In this document: piece after piece, positions 33,477 through 41,998 of the stretch
How positions within the stretch are numbered: position 1 is the first letter of the stretch
How the letters are laid out: each line of letters starts with the position of its first letter
Assembly: GCF_900638555.1 (NCBI RefSeq)
Contig: NZ_LR134525.1
Location: 1,736,001 to 1,800,000, forward strand
Direction: 5' to 3'
DNA length: 64,000 nt
From: Neisseria meningitidis
GTDB lineage: Bacteria > Pseudomonadota > Gammaproteobacteria > Burkholderiales > Neisseriaceae
Translations under genes and position numbers: made by a program
The notes under the pieces: generated by a model
What the model was told of the DNA's origin: nothing
What the model saw: the letters and a program-made list of their open reading frames with translations, nothing else
Database searches by the model: none

Positions 33477-34415
33477 ATGCTTGAACTGAACGGACTCTGC
33501 AAACGCTTCGGCGGCAAAACGGTTGCCGACGATATCTGCCTGACTGTCGGGCGCGGCAAAATACTCGCCGTTTTGGGGCGGTCGGGCTGCGGCAAATCCA
33601 CCCTGCTGAATATGATTGCGGGCATCGTCCGGCCGGACGGCGGGGAAATATGGCTGAATGGGGAAAACATTACCCGTATGCCGCCCGAAAAACGCCGTAT
33701 TTCGCTGATGTTTCAAGATTACGCGCTGTTTCCCCATATGAGTGCACTGGAAAATGCGGCATTCGGTTTGAAAATGCAAAAAATGCCGAAAGCCGAAGCC
33801 GAAAGCCTCGCCATGGCGGCACTTGCCGAAGTCGGACTGGAAAACGAGGCGCACCGCAAGCCTGAAAAACTTTCCGGAGGCGAAAAGCAACGGTTGGCAC
33901 TGGCGCGCGCTTTGGTTGTCCGCCCTTCCCTGCTGCTGTTGGACGAATCGTTTTCCAGTTTGGACACGCATTTGCGCGACCGGCTGCGCCGCATGACTGC
34001 CGAACGTATCCGCAAGGGCGGCATCCCTGCCGTTTTGGTAACGCATTCGCCCGAAGAGGCCTGCACGGCGGCAGACGAAATCGCCGTCATGCACGAGGGG
34101 AAAATCCTTCAATGCGGTACGCCCGAAACCTTGGTTCAAACGCCTGCCGGCGTGCAGGTCGCCCATCTGATGGGGCTGCCCAATACCGACGATGACCGCC
34201 ATATTCCGCAACATGCGGTGCGTTTCGACCAAGACGGCATGGAGTGCCGCGTATTATCCCGTACCTGTTTGCCCGAATCGTTCAGCCTGTCCGTCCTCCA
34301 TCCGGAACACGGCATCCTGTGGCTGAACCTCGATATGCCGCACGCCGGTGAAATATCGGGAAACGATACGGTACGCATCCATATCGAAGACAGGGAAATC
34401 GTCCGCTTCCGCTGA
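33477..34415 (+). CDS. ABC transporter ATP-binding protein, Fe/thiamine/spermidine type
   Basis: The 312-residue ATPase has Walker A GRSGCGKST (residues 34-42), Q-loop FQDYALFPHM, signature LSGGEKQRLALARAL, Walker B LLLLDES and the switch His in VTHSPEEA. A C-terminal extension of about 80 residues resembles a TOBE regulatory domain, which ThiQ lacks but FbpC and PotA have. No permease is adjacent; the orphan two-domain permease at 10370-11911 is a possible partner. It is cotranscribed with the Nudix gene and ends at a DUS terminator. Confidence 0.88.
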   Translation: MLELNGLCKRFGGKTVADDICLTVGRGKILAVLGRSGCGKSTLLNMIAGIVRPDGGEIWLNGENITRMPPEKRRISLMFQDYALFPHMSALENAAFGLKMQKMPKAEAESLAMAALAEVGLENEAHRKPEKLSGGEKQRLALARALVVRPSLLLLDESFSSLDTHLRDRLRRMTAERIRKGGIPAVLVTHSPEEACTAADEIAVMHEGKILQCGTPETLVQTPAGVQVAHLMGLPNTDDDRHIPQHAVRFDQDGMECRVLSRTCLPESFSLSVLHPEHGILWLNLDMPHAGEISGNDTVRIHIEDREIVRFR

Positions 34416-34432
34416 TGCTTCTTAAAAACAAA

Positions 34433-34461
34433 ATGCCGTCTGAAAACCTTTCAGACGGCAT
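34433..34461. terminator. DUS inverted-repeat terminator after the ABC ATPase
   Basis: Perfect DUS arms with a short loop followed by a T-run, 17 bases after the stop codon. Confidence 0.88.
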
Positions 34462-34529
34462 TTTTTTACCAAAGCAGCCATATTTTTTATCAGGGCTGCA
34501 AAATTTATCCGAAACAACAGAAACCACCC

Positions 34530-34760
34530 TGCCGTCATTCCCGCAAAAGCGGGAATCTAGAACCCAACACGGCAAAAATTTATCCGAAGCGACAACAATC
34601 TTTTCATCGTCATTCCCGCGCAGGCGGGAATCTAGAACGTAAAATCTCAAGAAACCGTTTTACCCGATAAGTTTCCGCACCGACAGACCTAGATTCCCGC
34701 CTGCGCGGGAATGACGGATTTTAGGTTTCTGATTTTGGTTTTCTGTTTTTGAGGGAATGG
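34530..34760. repeat. Small NIME block (three dRS3 repeats)
   Basis: Three dRS3 copies (near 34537, 34611 and 34691) with RS sequence between them. The rest of 34462-34858 holds no gene. Confidence 0.9.
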
Positions 34761-34858
34761 CCGATTTTGGGTTTCTGTTTCGGTTTTCTATTTTGCAAGA
34801 ATGGCAAAATTTCAGATTGCGGGCATTGTTAAGTATTTCTATTTTTTACCTGCCGTAT

Positions 34859-36634
34859 TTATTTCCGCCCCTTGAAGTCGGCTTCTTCCTCGACAGACAC
34901 GCTGTTCATCTGTTTGATCAGCTTTTCCGACTTCTCTTCGTCTTCGCAGCGGATGACTTTCACAATATCGCTTTCGAGCTGTCCGACATTGCTGTGCAGA
35001 ATGATGTTTTTGACGGGCAGGATGTTGTTGGGGTTCATGGAAAAACGGCGCAGCCCCATACCCAATAAAACGCGGGTAAACGCGGTATCGCCCGCCATCT
35101 CGCCGCATACGGATACGTCTTTGTCCATGCGGTTGGCGGTACGGATGACGTGTTGCAGCATTTTCAGCACGGCGGGATGGCCGGGCTGGTAGAGGTGGCT
35201 GACGCTGTCGTCGCCGCGATCGACGGACAAGATGTATTGAATCAGGTCGTTGGTACCGACGGAGATGAAATCGACCAGTTTCAAAATACTGCCGACGGTC
35301 AGCGCGGCAGACGGAATTTCAATCATACAGCCGATGCCGACTTTACCGAAGGCATCGCCGCGTTCGGCAAGCTGGCGTTGCGCGGTGTCGAGGTGGATGA
35401 GGCACTGGCGCACTTCGGATACGGAGGTAATCATCGGCCACATCATCCGCACGGGGCCGTGGGCGGCGGCGCGGAGGATGGCGCGCATCTGGGTGCGGAA
35501 CATGACCGGTTCGGCAAGGCACAGGCGGATGCCGGTCATGCCCAGCGCGGGGTTGAGGCTGCCGTTGGGCGTGCTGTTTTTCCCGAACCAGCGCGGGTTT
35601 TTGTCCACACCCAAATCGACTGTCCGTATCGTTACGCTTTTGCCTTTCATTTTTTTGACAATCGCGCTGTACACTTCGTACTGCTCGTCTTCAGACGGCA
35701 TCGTATCGCGGTTCAGGTAAAGAAACTCGCTGCGGAACAGCCCGATGCCGTCTGCGCCGAGGTTGTGCAGCGGTTTCACGTCTTCGGCGGATTCTATATT
35801 GCCCACAAGCTCGATGCAGACCCCGTCAGCGGTGGCGGCGGCGGTTTTTTTGAGCTTGTTCAAATCGCGTTTGTGGCTGCGGTATTCGCGGGCACGGCGG
35901 CGGTATTCGTTCAACACCGACTCATCCGGCGCGATAATCAACACGCCGTTGATACCGTCCACAATGACCGTTTCGCCCTCGGTAATCAGTTTGCGCGCGT
36001 TGTGCAGCCCGACGACGGACGGGATGTCCAAGCTCCTGCCCAAAATCGCCGTATGCCCGGTGGGGCCGCCGGCATCGGTAACGAAGGCGGCAATGCGCTG
36101 CTCTTTAAACAAAACCGTGTCGGCGGGCGAAAGGTCGTTTGCAATCAGAACGGTTTCGTCAAACAGGTTGTCGGCAACTTCCAACTCGTTGCCCTGCCCG
36201 ATCAGGTTGTTGTGGATGCGGCGGACGACTTGCAGCATATCCTGCTTGCGTTCGCGCAAATAGGCATCGTCCATATTGTCGAATTGGGCGGCGAGTTTGT
36301 CGCTCTGCTGCTTCAATGCCCACTCGGCGTTGATTTTTTGTTCCCTTAAAATATCGACGGGTTCGCGCGACAAGGTAACATCGGTCAAGAGCATCAGGTG
36401 CAGCGAGATGAACGCGCCCAACTCGGTCGGGGCGTTTTCGGGAATCGCGCTGCGGAGCTGTTCCAACTCTTTGCGCGTGGCTTTGACGGCGGCATCGAAA
36501 CGTTCGGCTTCGGCATCGGTGTCCGCCTCCGCAACATCATACTGCGGCACTTCCTCCGTACCGCGCGCAATCAGGTGGGCGCAACCGACGGCAATGCCTT
36601 TGCCCGCCGCCACGCCGTGCAGCACGATACTCAT
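34859..36634 (-). CDS. ptsI: PTS enzyme I
   Basis: The 591-residue cytoplasmic protein transfers phosphate from phosphoenolpyruvate to HPr. The active histidine lies in GGPTGHTAILGRSLDIPSVVG near residue 190. The C-terminal PEP-binding half has GIGCMIEIPSAAL, FISVGTNDLIQY, DRGDDSVSHLYQPGHPAVL and VCGEMAGD. The gene overlaps the ptsH stop by one base. One internal DUS is read as TMPSEDEQ. Confidence 0.96.
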   Translation of the reverse strand: MSIVLHGVAAGKGIAVGCAHLIARGTEEVPQYDVAEADTDAEAERFDAAVKATRKELEQLRSAIPENAPTELGAFISLHLMLLTDVTLSREPVDILREQKINAEWALKQQSDKLAAQFDNMDDAYLRERKQDMLQVVRRIHNNLIGQGNELEVADNLFDETVLIANDLSPADTVLFKEQRIAAFVTDAGGPTGHTAILGRSLDIPSVVGLHNARKLITEGETVIVDGINGVLIIAPDESVLNEYRRRAREYRSHKRDLNKLKKTAAATADGVCIELVGNIESAEDVKPLHNLGADGIGLFRSEFLYLNRDTMPSEDEQYEVYSAIVKKMKGKSVTIRTVDLGVDKNPRWFGKNSTPNGSLNPALGMTGIRLCLAEPVMFRTQMRAILRAAAHGPVRMMWPMITSVSEVRQCLIHLDTAQRQLAERGDAFGKVGIGCMIEIPSAALTVGSILKLVDFISVGTNDLIQYILSVDRGDDSVSHLYQPGHPAVLKMLQHVIRTANRMDKDVSVCGEMAGDTAFTRVLLGMGLRRFSMNPNNILPVKNIILHSNVGQLESDIVKVIRCEDEEKSEKLIKQMNSVSVEEEADFKGRK

Positions 36635-36903
36635 TATTCGCCCTCGCCGAAGTAGCCGTTGATTAAGTCGGTCAGGGCGCGCATCGCTTCCGCCTCGTCC
36701 GCGCCGTCCGTCTCCAGTTCGATGACCGTACCCTTGGCGGCGGCGAGCATCATCAGCCCCATAATGCTTTTGCCGTTGACGCGGCTGTCGTTTTTCGTAA
36801 CCCAGACTTCGCTTTTGAATTGGGACGCGGTTTGGGTGAACTTGTTGGACGCGCGGGCGTGGAGTCCGAGTTTGTTGATGATTTCGATGGATTGTTTGAG
36901 CAT
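36634..36903 (-). CDS. ptsH: HPr phosphocarrier protein
   Basis: The 89-residue protein has the phosphorylated His15 in NKLGLHARAS and the regulatory Ser46 in NGKSIMGLM, the site used by HPr kinase in some bacteria. It sits between the EIIA gene and ptsI in one minus-strand cluster. Confidence 0.96.
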   Translation of the reverse strand: MLKQSIEIINKLGLHARASNKFTQTASQFKSEVWVTKNDSRVNGKSIMGLMMLAAAKGTVIELETDGADEAEAMRALTDLINGYFGEGE

Positions 36904-36971
36904 TTCGATTCCCGTGTTATGTATATCGGCAGCAGACGCCGTTTAAAATGTTTTCCTGCCCTGCCGCTTCT

Positions 36972-37409
36972 TCAGACGGCATCGCCGCTGCGCCGGCACA
37001 CCAAATCTTCGGGCGCGGACGTGATGGCGAAAATGCCTTTTACCGCCGCCTCCCTGACGCATTCGGTAAAGGCGGCAAGGTCTTCCGCCGCCGGCGAATA
37101 TTGGACGGCCTTAACCATCATCGGCGCGTTCAGCCCGGTCAAAATCGCCGATTTGTTTTCGCGCACGAGGCGGCGGGCTGCATTGCAGGGGGTCGCGCCG
37201 AAAATATCGGTCATAATTAGCACGCCGTCGTTGTCGGGAAACTCCTGAAGCGCGGCAATGGCGTTGTTGATGATGTCGTCTTGGTCTTCCGTCGGTTGCA
37301 CGCCGAGTATGCGGACGTTTTCAGGCAGTCCGCCCGGAAAAAAATGATGTGCCAGCTTGCGGTAGGCTTCGCCTATGGTTTCGTGTGTGATGATTAAAAG
37401 CCCTATCAT
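36972..37409 (-). CDS. PTS mannose-family EIIA component
   Basis: The 145-residue single-domain protein begins IGLLIITHETIGEAY with the phosphorylated His9, and has VLIMTDIFGATPCNAAR, both typical of the mannose/fructose/sorbose EIIA family. No EIIB, EIIC or EIID gene is present nearby, so it probably serves regulation rather than sugar uptake. It lies upstream of ptsH with a 68-base gap. Confidence 0.92.
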   Translation of the reverse strand: MIGLLIITHETIGEAYRKLAHHFFPGGLPENVRILGVQPTEDQDDIINNAIAALQEFPDNDGVLIMTDIFGATPCNAARRLVRENKSAILTGLNAPMMVKAVQYSPAAEDLAAFTECVREAAVKGIFAITSAPEDLVCRRSGDAV

Positions 37410-37451
37410 ATTATGCGTCCTGTTCCTCGTTGTCCTACCGGCGTATGGGCG

Positions 37452-37484
37452 CGATGCCGTCTGAAAGGCCTTCAGACGGCATCG
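37452..37484. terminator. DUS inverted repeat between hpt and the EIIA gene
   Basis: A 14-bp stem of opposed DUS with GC flanks lies after the hpt stop codon on the minus strand. Confidence 0.75.
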
Positions 37485-37489
37485 CGTCC

Positions 37490-38053
37490 TTATTTTCCGT
37501 CCAATGCGTAAATCTCGCCCAGATTGCGCCAGCAGCCCGCCGCATCCATGCCGTAACCGAAAACATAACGGTTCGGCACATCCAGTCCGACATAATCGGC
37601 TCGGATAGGCTTGGGTTTGTCAATCAGCTTGTTGGCGAACACCGCCGCACGGCAGCTTGCCGCACCCATTTCCAAAAGTTTGGCTTGAATGGCGGACATC
37701 GTATGCCCTTCGTCCAAAATATCGTCCAGCACGACGACGTGCCTGCCCCGGATTTGTTCCGCATCGGGCATACGCTTCCAGTTGAACGCGCCGCCCTCCA
37801 GCTTGTCGCCGTAACGGGAAACGTGAACATAATCAAAATCTAAGGGAAAACGCAACAGCGGCAGCAACTGCCCCGTAAACACCACCGCGCCGCCCATCAC
37901 GGGCAGCAGCAGCGGATATTTGCCGCCCAAATCGCGCGTAATCTCGTCCGCCACTTTTTGCAGTGCGGCACGGCATTGGCCTTGGTCGAACAAAAGATCA
38001 GCGTTTTCAAGCATCGCCTGTGTTTCAAGGCGTTTGGTTTCTAAATCGGTCAT
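37490..38053 (-). CDS. hpt: Hypoxanthine-guanine phosphoribosyltransferase
   Basis: The 187-residue purine salvage enzyme carries the PRPP-binding loop VVVLDDILDEGHT and the segments LPVMGGAVVFTGQL and DYVHVSRYGD. The start at 38053 (MTDLETKRL) was preferred over an in-frame ATG 13 codons upstream because it fits the family length. It lies upstream of the PTS genes and is separated by a DUS hairpin. Confidence 0.9.
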   Translation of the reverse strand: MTDLETKRLETQAMLENADLLFDQGQCRAALQKVADEITRDLGGKYPLLLPVMGGAVVFTGQLLPLLRFPLDFDYVHVSRYGDKLEGGAFNWKRMPDAEQIRGRHVVVLDDILDEGHTMSAIQAKLLEMGAASCRAAVFANKLIDKPKPIRADYVGLDVPNRYVFGYGMDAAGCWRNLGEIYALDGK

Positions 38054-38121
38054 ATGTCGGAATCGGTCGGTAAAAGGAAAATTATAAACCAAAGTATCGG
38101 ATGCCGTCTGAACTGTCCTGC

Positions 38122-38946
38122 TCAGCGGTCGGTACGCACGCGCACAAATGTGGCAAATTTCGGCGTGCCTTTCCGCGTAAAGCCACGGTAACGGTAGGTA
38201 ATCAGCGTGCCGATTTTGGGCGGGTTGTCGCGGTCTTTGTCCTTGAAACCGCTGCCGATGCGGAATTCGCCGTGTCGGTTTTTGCAGCCGACCGCGCCCA
38301 GCCGTCCGGCGTTTCGCCCTTTGCCCTCATAGTGCCGCGTTACCGTGCATTCGTCGTCGTATTGGCTTTTCAGCTTCAATAATTGGCTGCTCCTGCCGCC
38401 GCTATAACGGGATTCGGGCTGGCGCAGCATCACGCCTTCGCCGCCCTGCGCTTCGATTTGTTTTAAAAAGTCCATCGCGTGCTGCCGGTCGCGCACTTTG
38501 ATTTGTGGGATGATGGTAATCGGCGCGTTCGGATGCGTTTTCAGCCACTGCGTTGCGACTGCCAAACGTTGGTAGAGATTGCCCTGCGCCTTGGGTACAT
38601 CGAAAACGTGCAGGCGGATACCGCGCCAGTCTGAAGAAGCAGAACGCACGGTAGCGGAAATCTGCTCGAACTGACCGCGTCCGCTATACAATTCGCCGTC
38701 CAAAGGATAAGGCGGAAACTGCGCGGTAAAGCCTTTGGGCGGTGTAAATACATATCCTTGCCGGCTGACTAAATGTTTACCGTCCCAATACGCGCGCACG
38801 CCGTCGAGTTTCTCGCTCATCGCCCAGCCTGCAATCTCTTGACCTTTGTATTCCTGCGCCAGCATCAAATCCGCCGCGCCTGCTGATGCAGGGATGAAAA
38901 CCGCCGTAAAAATCGGTATGATGCCGCCGATTGTCTTCTTAATCAT
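38122..38946 (-). CDS. Exported ATP-dependent DNA ligase
   Basis: The 274-residue minimal ligase has motif I EKLDGVRA with the adenylated Lys46, motif III-like RLHVFDV, motif IV GGEGVMLR and motif V LLKLK. It has only the nucleotidyltransferase and OB-fold cores. Residues 1-24 form a signal peptide (hydrophobic core, then SAGAA), so it should act in the periplasm. A meningococcal ATP-dependent ligase of this kind has been characterised. The export signal suggests repair of incoming transforming DNA, which is inference. Confidence 0.93.
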   Translation of the reverse strand: MIKKTIGGIIPIFTAVFIPASAGAADLMLAQEYKGQEIAGWAMSEKLDGVRAYWDGKHLVSRQGYVFTPPKGFTAQFPPYPLDGELYSGRGQFEQISATVRSASSDWRGIRLHVFDVPKAQGNLYQRLAVATQWLKTHPNAPITIIPQIKVRDRQHAMDFLKQIEAQGGEGVMLRQPESRYSGGRSSQLLKLKSQYDDECTVTRHYEGKGRNAGRLGAVGCKNRHGEFRIGSGFKDKDRDNPPKIGTLITYRYRGFTRKGTPKFATFVRVRTDR

Positions 38947-39037
38947 CTGATTCCCCCAATATCAAAACGGGCGGCAAACCGCCATAAAACAAACGGCAAA
39001 CCCGATGCCGTCTGAAAAACCGTTTAGGAACACGCCG

Positions 39038-39670
39038 ATGACCCTACGTTACGAAATCTTCCCCGTTACCCCCTTCCGCCAAAACTGCACCCTGATTTGG
39101 GACGACGAAAGCGGCGAAGCCGTCCTGACCGATGTCGGCGGCGACGTGCCGTTCCTGCTGCAAGCGTTGGCAAACCGCAAACTTACGCTCACGGCAATCT
39201 GGCTGACGCACGGCCATCTCGATCACGCGGGCGGCGTGGTCGAAATGTTGAAAACGCATAAAGTCCCTGTCCTCGGGCCGCATCCGGACGATGAATTCCT
39301 GCTCCAATCGCTGCCGCAAACCACCGCGCAATACGGATTTCCCGTCTCGCCCGCCTTTGCGCCGAACCGTTGGCTCGAAGAAGGCGAAACGCTCACGGTC
39401 GGACGCTATGCCTTTCAAGTGCTGCATATTCCGGGCCATACGCCGGGACATATCGTCTTTTATTGTGCCGAGGCGGAATTGCTGATTGCGGGCGACGTGC
39501 TGTTTTACGAAACCATAGGCAGAACCGATTTTCCGCGCGGCAACCACGCCGACTTAATCAATAATATCCGCAACAAATTATTCACCCTTCCCGAAACCGT
39601 GCAAGTTGTCGCCGGACACGGGCGTATGACTTCCATCGGACACGAAAAGCGGCACAATCCGTTTTTCTAA
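39038..39670 (+). CDS. Metallo-beta-lactamase-fold hydrolase, glyoxalase II-like
   Basis: The 210-residue protein has the zinc motif THGHLDHAGG with His58, His60, Asp62 and His63, then HIPGHTPGH and AGDVLFYETIGRTDFPRG, typical of glyoxalase II-like thioesterases. The substrate is unknown. The start at 39038 has GGAAC upstream; an in-frame ATG inside the DUS at 39005 is less likely. Confidence 0.88.
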   Translation: MTLRYEIFPVTPFRQNCTLIWDDESGEAVLTDVGGDVPFLLQALANRKLTLTAIWLTHGHLDHAGGVVEMLKTHKVPVLGPHPDDEFLLQSLPQTTAQYGFPVSPAFAPNRWLEEGETLTVGRYAFQVLHIPGHTPGHIVFYCAEAELLIAGDVLFYETIGRTDFPRGNHADLINNIRNKLFTLPETVQVVAGHGRMTSIGHEKRHNPFF

Positions 39671-39687
39671 CCGCCTTCCCTACGGTC

Positions 39688-39722
39688 TTCAGACGGCATC
39701 ATCTGCACTGATGCCGTCTGAA
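39688..39722. terminator. DUS inverted-repeat terminator
   Basis: Opposed DUS arms with a 10-base loop lie 18 bases after the hydrolase gene. The 150 bases from here to the rmuC stop hold no gene. Confidence 0.75.
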
Positions 39723-39875
39723 ACACAAAAGGCTCAGGCAACCGCCGCCTTGCCGGTGTACCTCGCCGGACAAGGCTTTGGTAAGTACTTCAAACCAACC
39801 CCGAATCAGAACCGGTACAGTTACGCCGCGCTTTCGGCATTCCCGCCCCTGCTGAAACAAGCTTTTCCGCACAAG

Positions 39876-41660
39876 TCAGACTGCTTCATCTTCTGCCACA
39901 TATTCCAAAGATTCCGACAACGCCGTTGTTTCATTGGCACGTTCGGTCAAATCGCGTGCAAGCTGCTTGTTTGCCTTCACGCCCAACAGACGCAGTTTCT
40001 CGGCGCGGCCGACCAGATTCCCGCGCCCCTCGGCAAGTTGCTTAAATGCCGTCTGAAAGCTGTTTTGCGCCTGATCGATGCCTTTGCCGACGCTTTCGAG
40101 CGTCTGTACAAAGCCGACAAATTTGTCGTACAGCTTGCCGCCTTCGTCCGCAATCGCCAGCGCGTTTTGGTTTTGCTGCTCGTTGCGCCAAATATTCGCC
40201 ACCGTCCGCAAAGTCGCCAGCAGCGTACTGGGGCCGACCAGCATAATCCGTTTGTCGAAACACTCTTGGAACAAGCCAGCGTCATTCTGCAACGCCAACA
40301 GGTAGGCCGGTTCGACAGGGATAAACATAAAGACGAAATCCAATGTGTTCACACCTTCCAAATCGGTGTAATCCTTCAGCGACAAGCCTTTCATATGCGC
40401 GCGTATGCTGGCGACATGCGCCGCCAACTCGCGTGCCGCCGTATCCGCATCCGCCGCCTGCGTGTAGCGCACATAAGCTGTCAGCGAGACCTTGGAGTCA
40501 ATCACAATCTGCTTGTTGTCGGGCAGGTTGACCAAAACGTCGGGCTGGAGGCGGCGCGTGCCGCCGTCTTCCTCTTTTCGGACGGATGCTGCCTGAACCA
40601 CATATTCCCGCCCTTTCTGAAGGCCGGAATTTTCCAAAACCGTTTCCAGAATCATCTCGCCCCAATTGCCCTGAACCTTATTCTGCGTACCGGTCAGCGC
40701 GTTGGTCAGGGCCTTTGCCTCGCTGTGCAGCTGCGCATTCAATCCTTGAAGCCGTTTCAATTCGTTTTCCAACGTCAGCCGCTCGCGCGATTCTTTATCA
40801 TAGGTTTGCTTGACCAACTCGCCGAAACCTTGGATGCGTTCGTTTAGCGGGTTCAAAACCTGATGGAGCTGCTCCCGGTTCTGCTCGGTAAAACGGCGGC
40901 TTTTTTCTTCCAAAATCGTGTTGGCAAGATTTTGAAACTGATCGCTCAAACTTTTGCGCGCCTCGCCCAGCAAGGACAGCTTCTCTTCAGAAGCAAGGCG
41001 TTCCTGTTCGATTTGCGTTGCCAAACGTTCGTTTTCAACCGCCAAACCCTGTGCCTTTTCCTGCAACTCGGTATGCGACTGCCTCAACCGCTCCGCTTCC
41101 GCCTCTTTTTCCTGCAAATGGGCAATCTGTTTTTCGGCTGCGGCAAAACGGTTGCCGACATCGGCAAGGTCGTTTTGCACGTCGCGGACAGTTTGGCGGC
41201 TTTCTTCCAAATCGGTTTCGATTCTTTGGCGGATTTGGCGTTCCAAGGCATATTGGTCGGCAAACGCCTTCCGTTCCTGTCCGAGCTGCGTTGCCAAACG
41301 TTCGTTTTCAACCGCCAAACCCTGTGCCTTTTCCTGCAACTCGATATACGACTGCTTCAGCCGAACCGATTCCGCCTCTTTTTCCTGCAAATGGGCAATC
41401 TGCTTTTCGGCTGCGGAAAAACGGTTGCCCAAAGCATAATTTTCGTCCTGCAAATGTCGGTATTTCCCGTCCAAAACGGCCAATTCCGATGCAATTTCTG
41501 CGTGTGCCTGTTCGACAAAATCACATCTTGCCGCCTTTTCCGCCAGTTGCGCGTTCAAATCGGCAAACTCGCCCTGAAACCTGCCCTTCATCAGCAACCA
41601 TGTAAACAACACGCCCGACACCAACGCCGCCAAAGGCAGCAAAACAGTCATCAGTTCCAT
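39876..41660 (-). CDS. rmuC: RmuC-family protein with duplicated coiled coil
   Basis: The 594-residue protein has one N-terminal membrane segment (residues 5-25), a long coiled coil (about 30-270) and the RmuC nuclease-like domain (about 290-540: GNWGEMILETVLENSGL, then VIDSKVSLTAY, then FMFIPVEPAYL). RmuC proteins limit inversions at short inverted repeats in E. coli. The coiled coil contains a near-exact duplication, AAEKQIAHLQEKEAE through LQEKAQGLAVENERLATQ, about 91 residues apart. The ATG at 41660 is preceded by AGGATGATTG. Confidence 0.92.
   Translation of the reverse strand: MELMTVLLPLAALVSGVLFTWLLMKGRFQGEFADLNAQLAEKAARCDFVEQAHAEIASELAVLDGKYRHLQDENYALGNRFSAAEKQIAHLQEKEAESVRLKQSYIELQEKAQGLAVENERLATQLGQERKAFADQYALERQIRQRIETDLEESRQTVRDVQNDLADVGNRFAAAEKQIAHLQEKEAEAERLRQSHTELQEKAQGLAVENERLATQIEQERLASEEKLSLLGEARKSLSDQFQNLANTILEEKSRRFTEQNREQLHQVLNPLNERIQGFGELVKQTYDKESRERLTLENELKRLQGLNAQLHSEAKALTNALTGTQNKVQGNWGEMILETVLENSGLQKGREYVVQAASVRKEEDGGTRRLQPDVLVNLPDNKQIVIDSKVSLTAYVRYTQAADADTAARELAAHVASIRAHMKGLSLKDYTDLEGVNTLDFVFMFIPVEPAYLLALQNDAGLFQECFDKRIMLVGPSTLLATLRTVANIWRNEQQNQNALAIADEGGKLYDKFVGFVQTLESVGKGIDQAQNSFQTAFKQLAEGRGNLVGRAEKLRLLGVKANKQLARDLTERANETTALSESLEYVAEDEAV
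41014..41156. repeat. Intragenic direct repeat in rmuC, copy 1
   Basis: 143 bp nearly identical to 41287-41429, both within the coiled-coil coding region. Differences are confined to a few bases in the middle. Confidence 0.9.
41287..41429. repeat. Intragenic direct repeat in rmuC, copy 2
   Basis: Second 143-bp copy, 273 bp (91 codons) from copy 1, so recombination between them would remove or add 91 residues in frame. Confidence 0.9.
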
Positions 41661-41663
41661 CAA

Positions 41664-41954
41664 TCATCCTAATATTCAAACATTTTCACACCGGACAAAA
41701 CCGCCGCTTATTCCGATTCTACCTGTTTGTTCGACATAGCTCCAAAAAATATAGCGGATTGGCTTTAAACCTGTTCGACATCGCCTTACCATGCTGCTTG
41801 CGGTTTCAGACCTTTTCCTAATTCAATATCAATCTGCCACAAACCCTGATTAAGTTCCCGATGTCTGACATTTTTAGAATGATGCCGTCTGAAATGTTGC
41901 AGCTATGTTCAGACGGCATACGGATTCAGGCTTTTCAAACGGCAGGCAAAATGA
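41664..41954. other. Intergenic region between petC and rmuC
   Basis: No gene is seen. It holds a decayed Correia-like end (ATAGCGGATTGGCTTTAAACC near 41752) and a DUS inverted repeat at 41882-41921. Confidence 0.6.
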
Positions 41955-41988
41955 AAAAAGGGCAAACCCTAAAGGATTTGCCCTTTTG
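41955..41988 (-). terminator. petABC terminator
   Basis: AAAAGGGCAAA and TTTGCCCTTTT form an 11-bp stem around CCCTAAAGGA, immediately past the petC stop; it would work in both directions. Confidence 0.88.
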
Positions 41989-41998
41989 TTCCAAACGC

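Noticed and set aside
39711..40847. 378-codon plus-strand open frame
   Set aside because: Antisense shadow of rmuC; starts inside a DUS.
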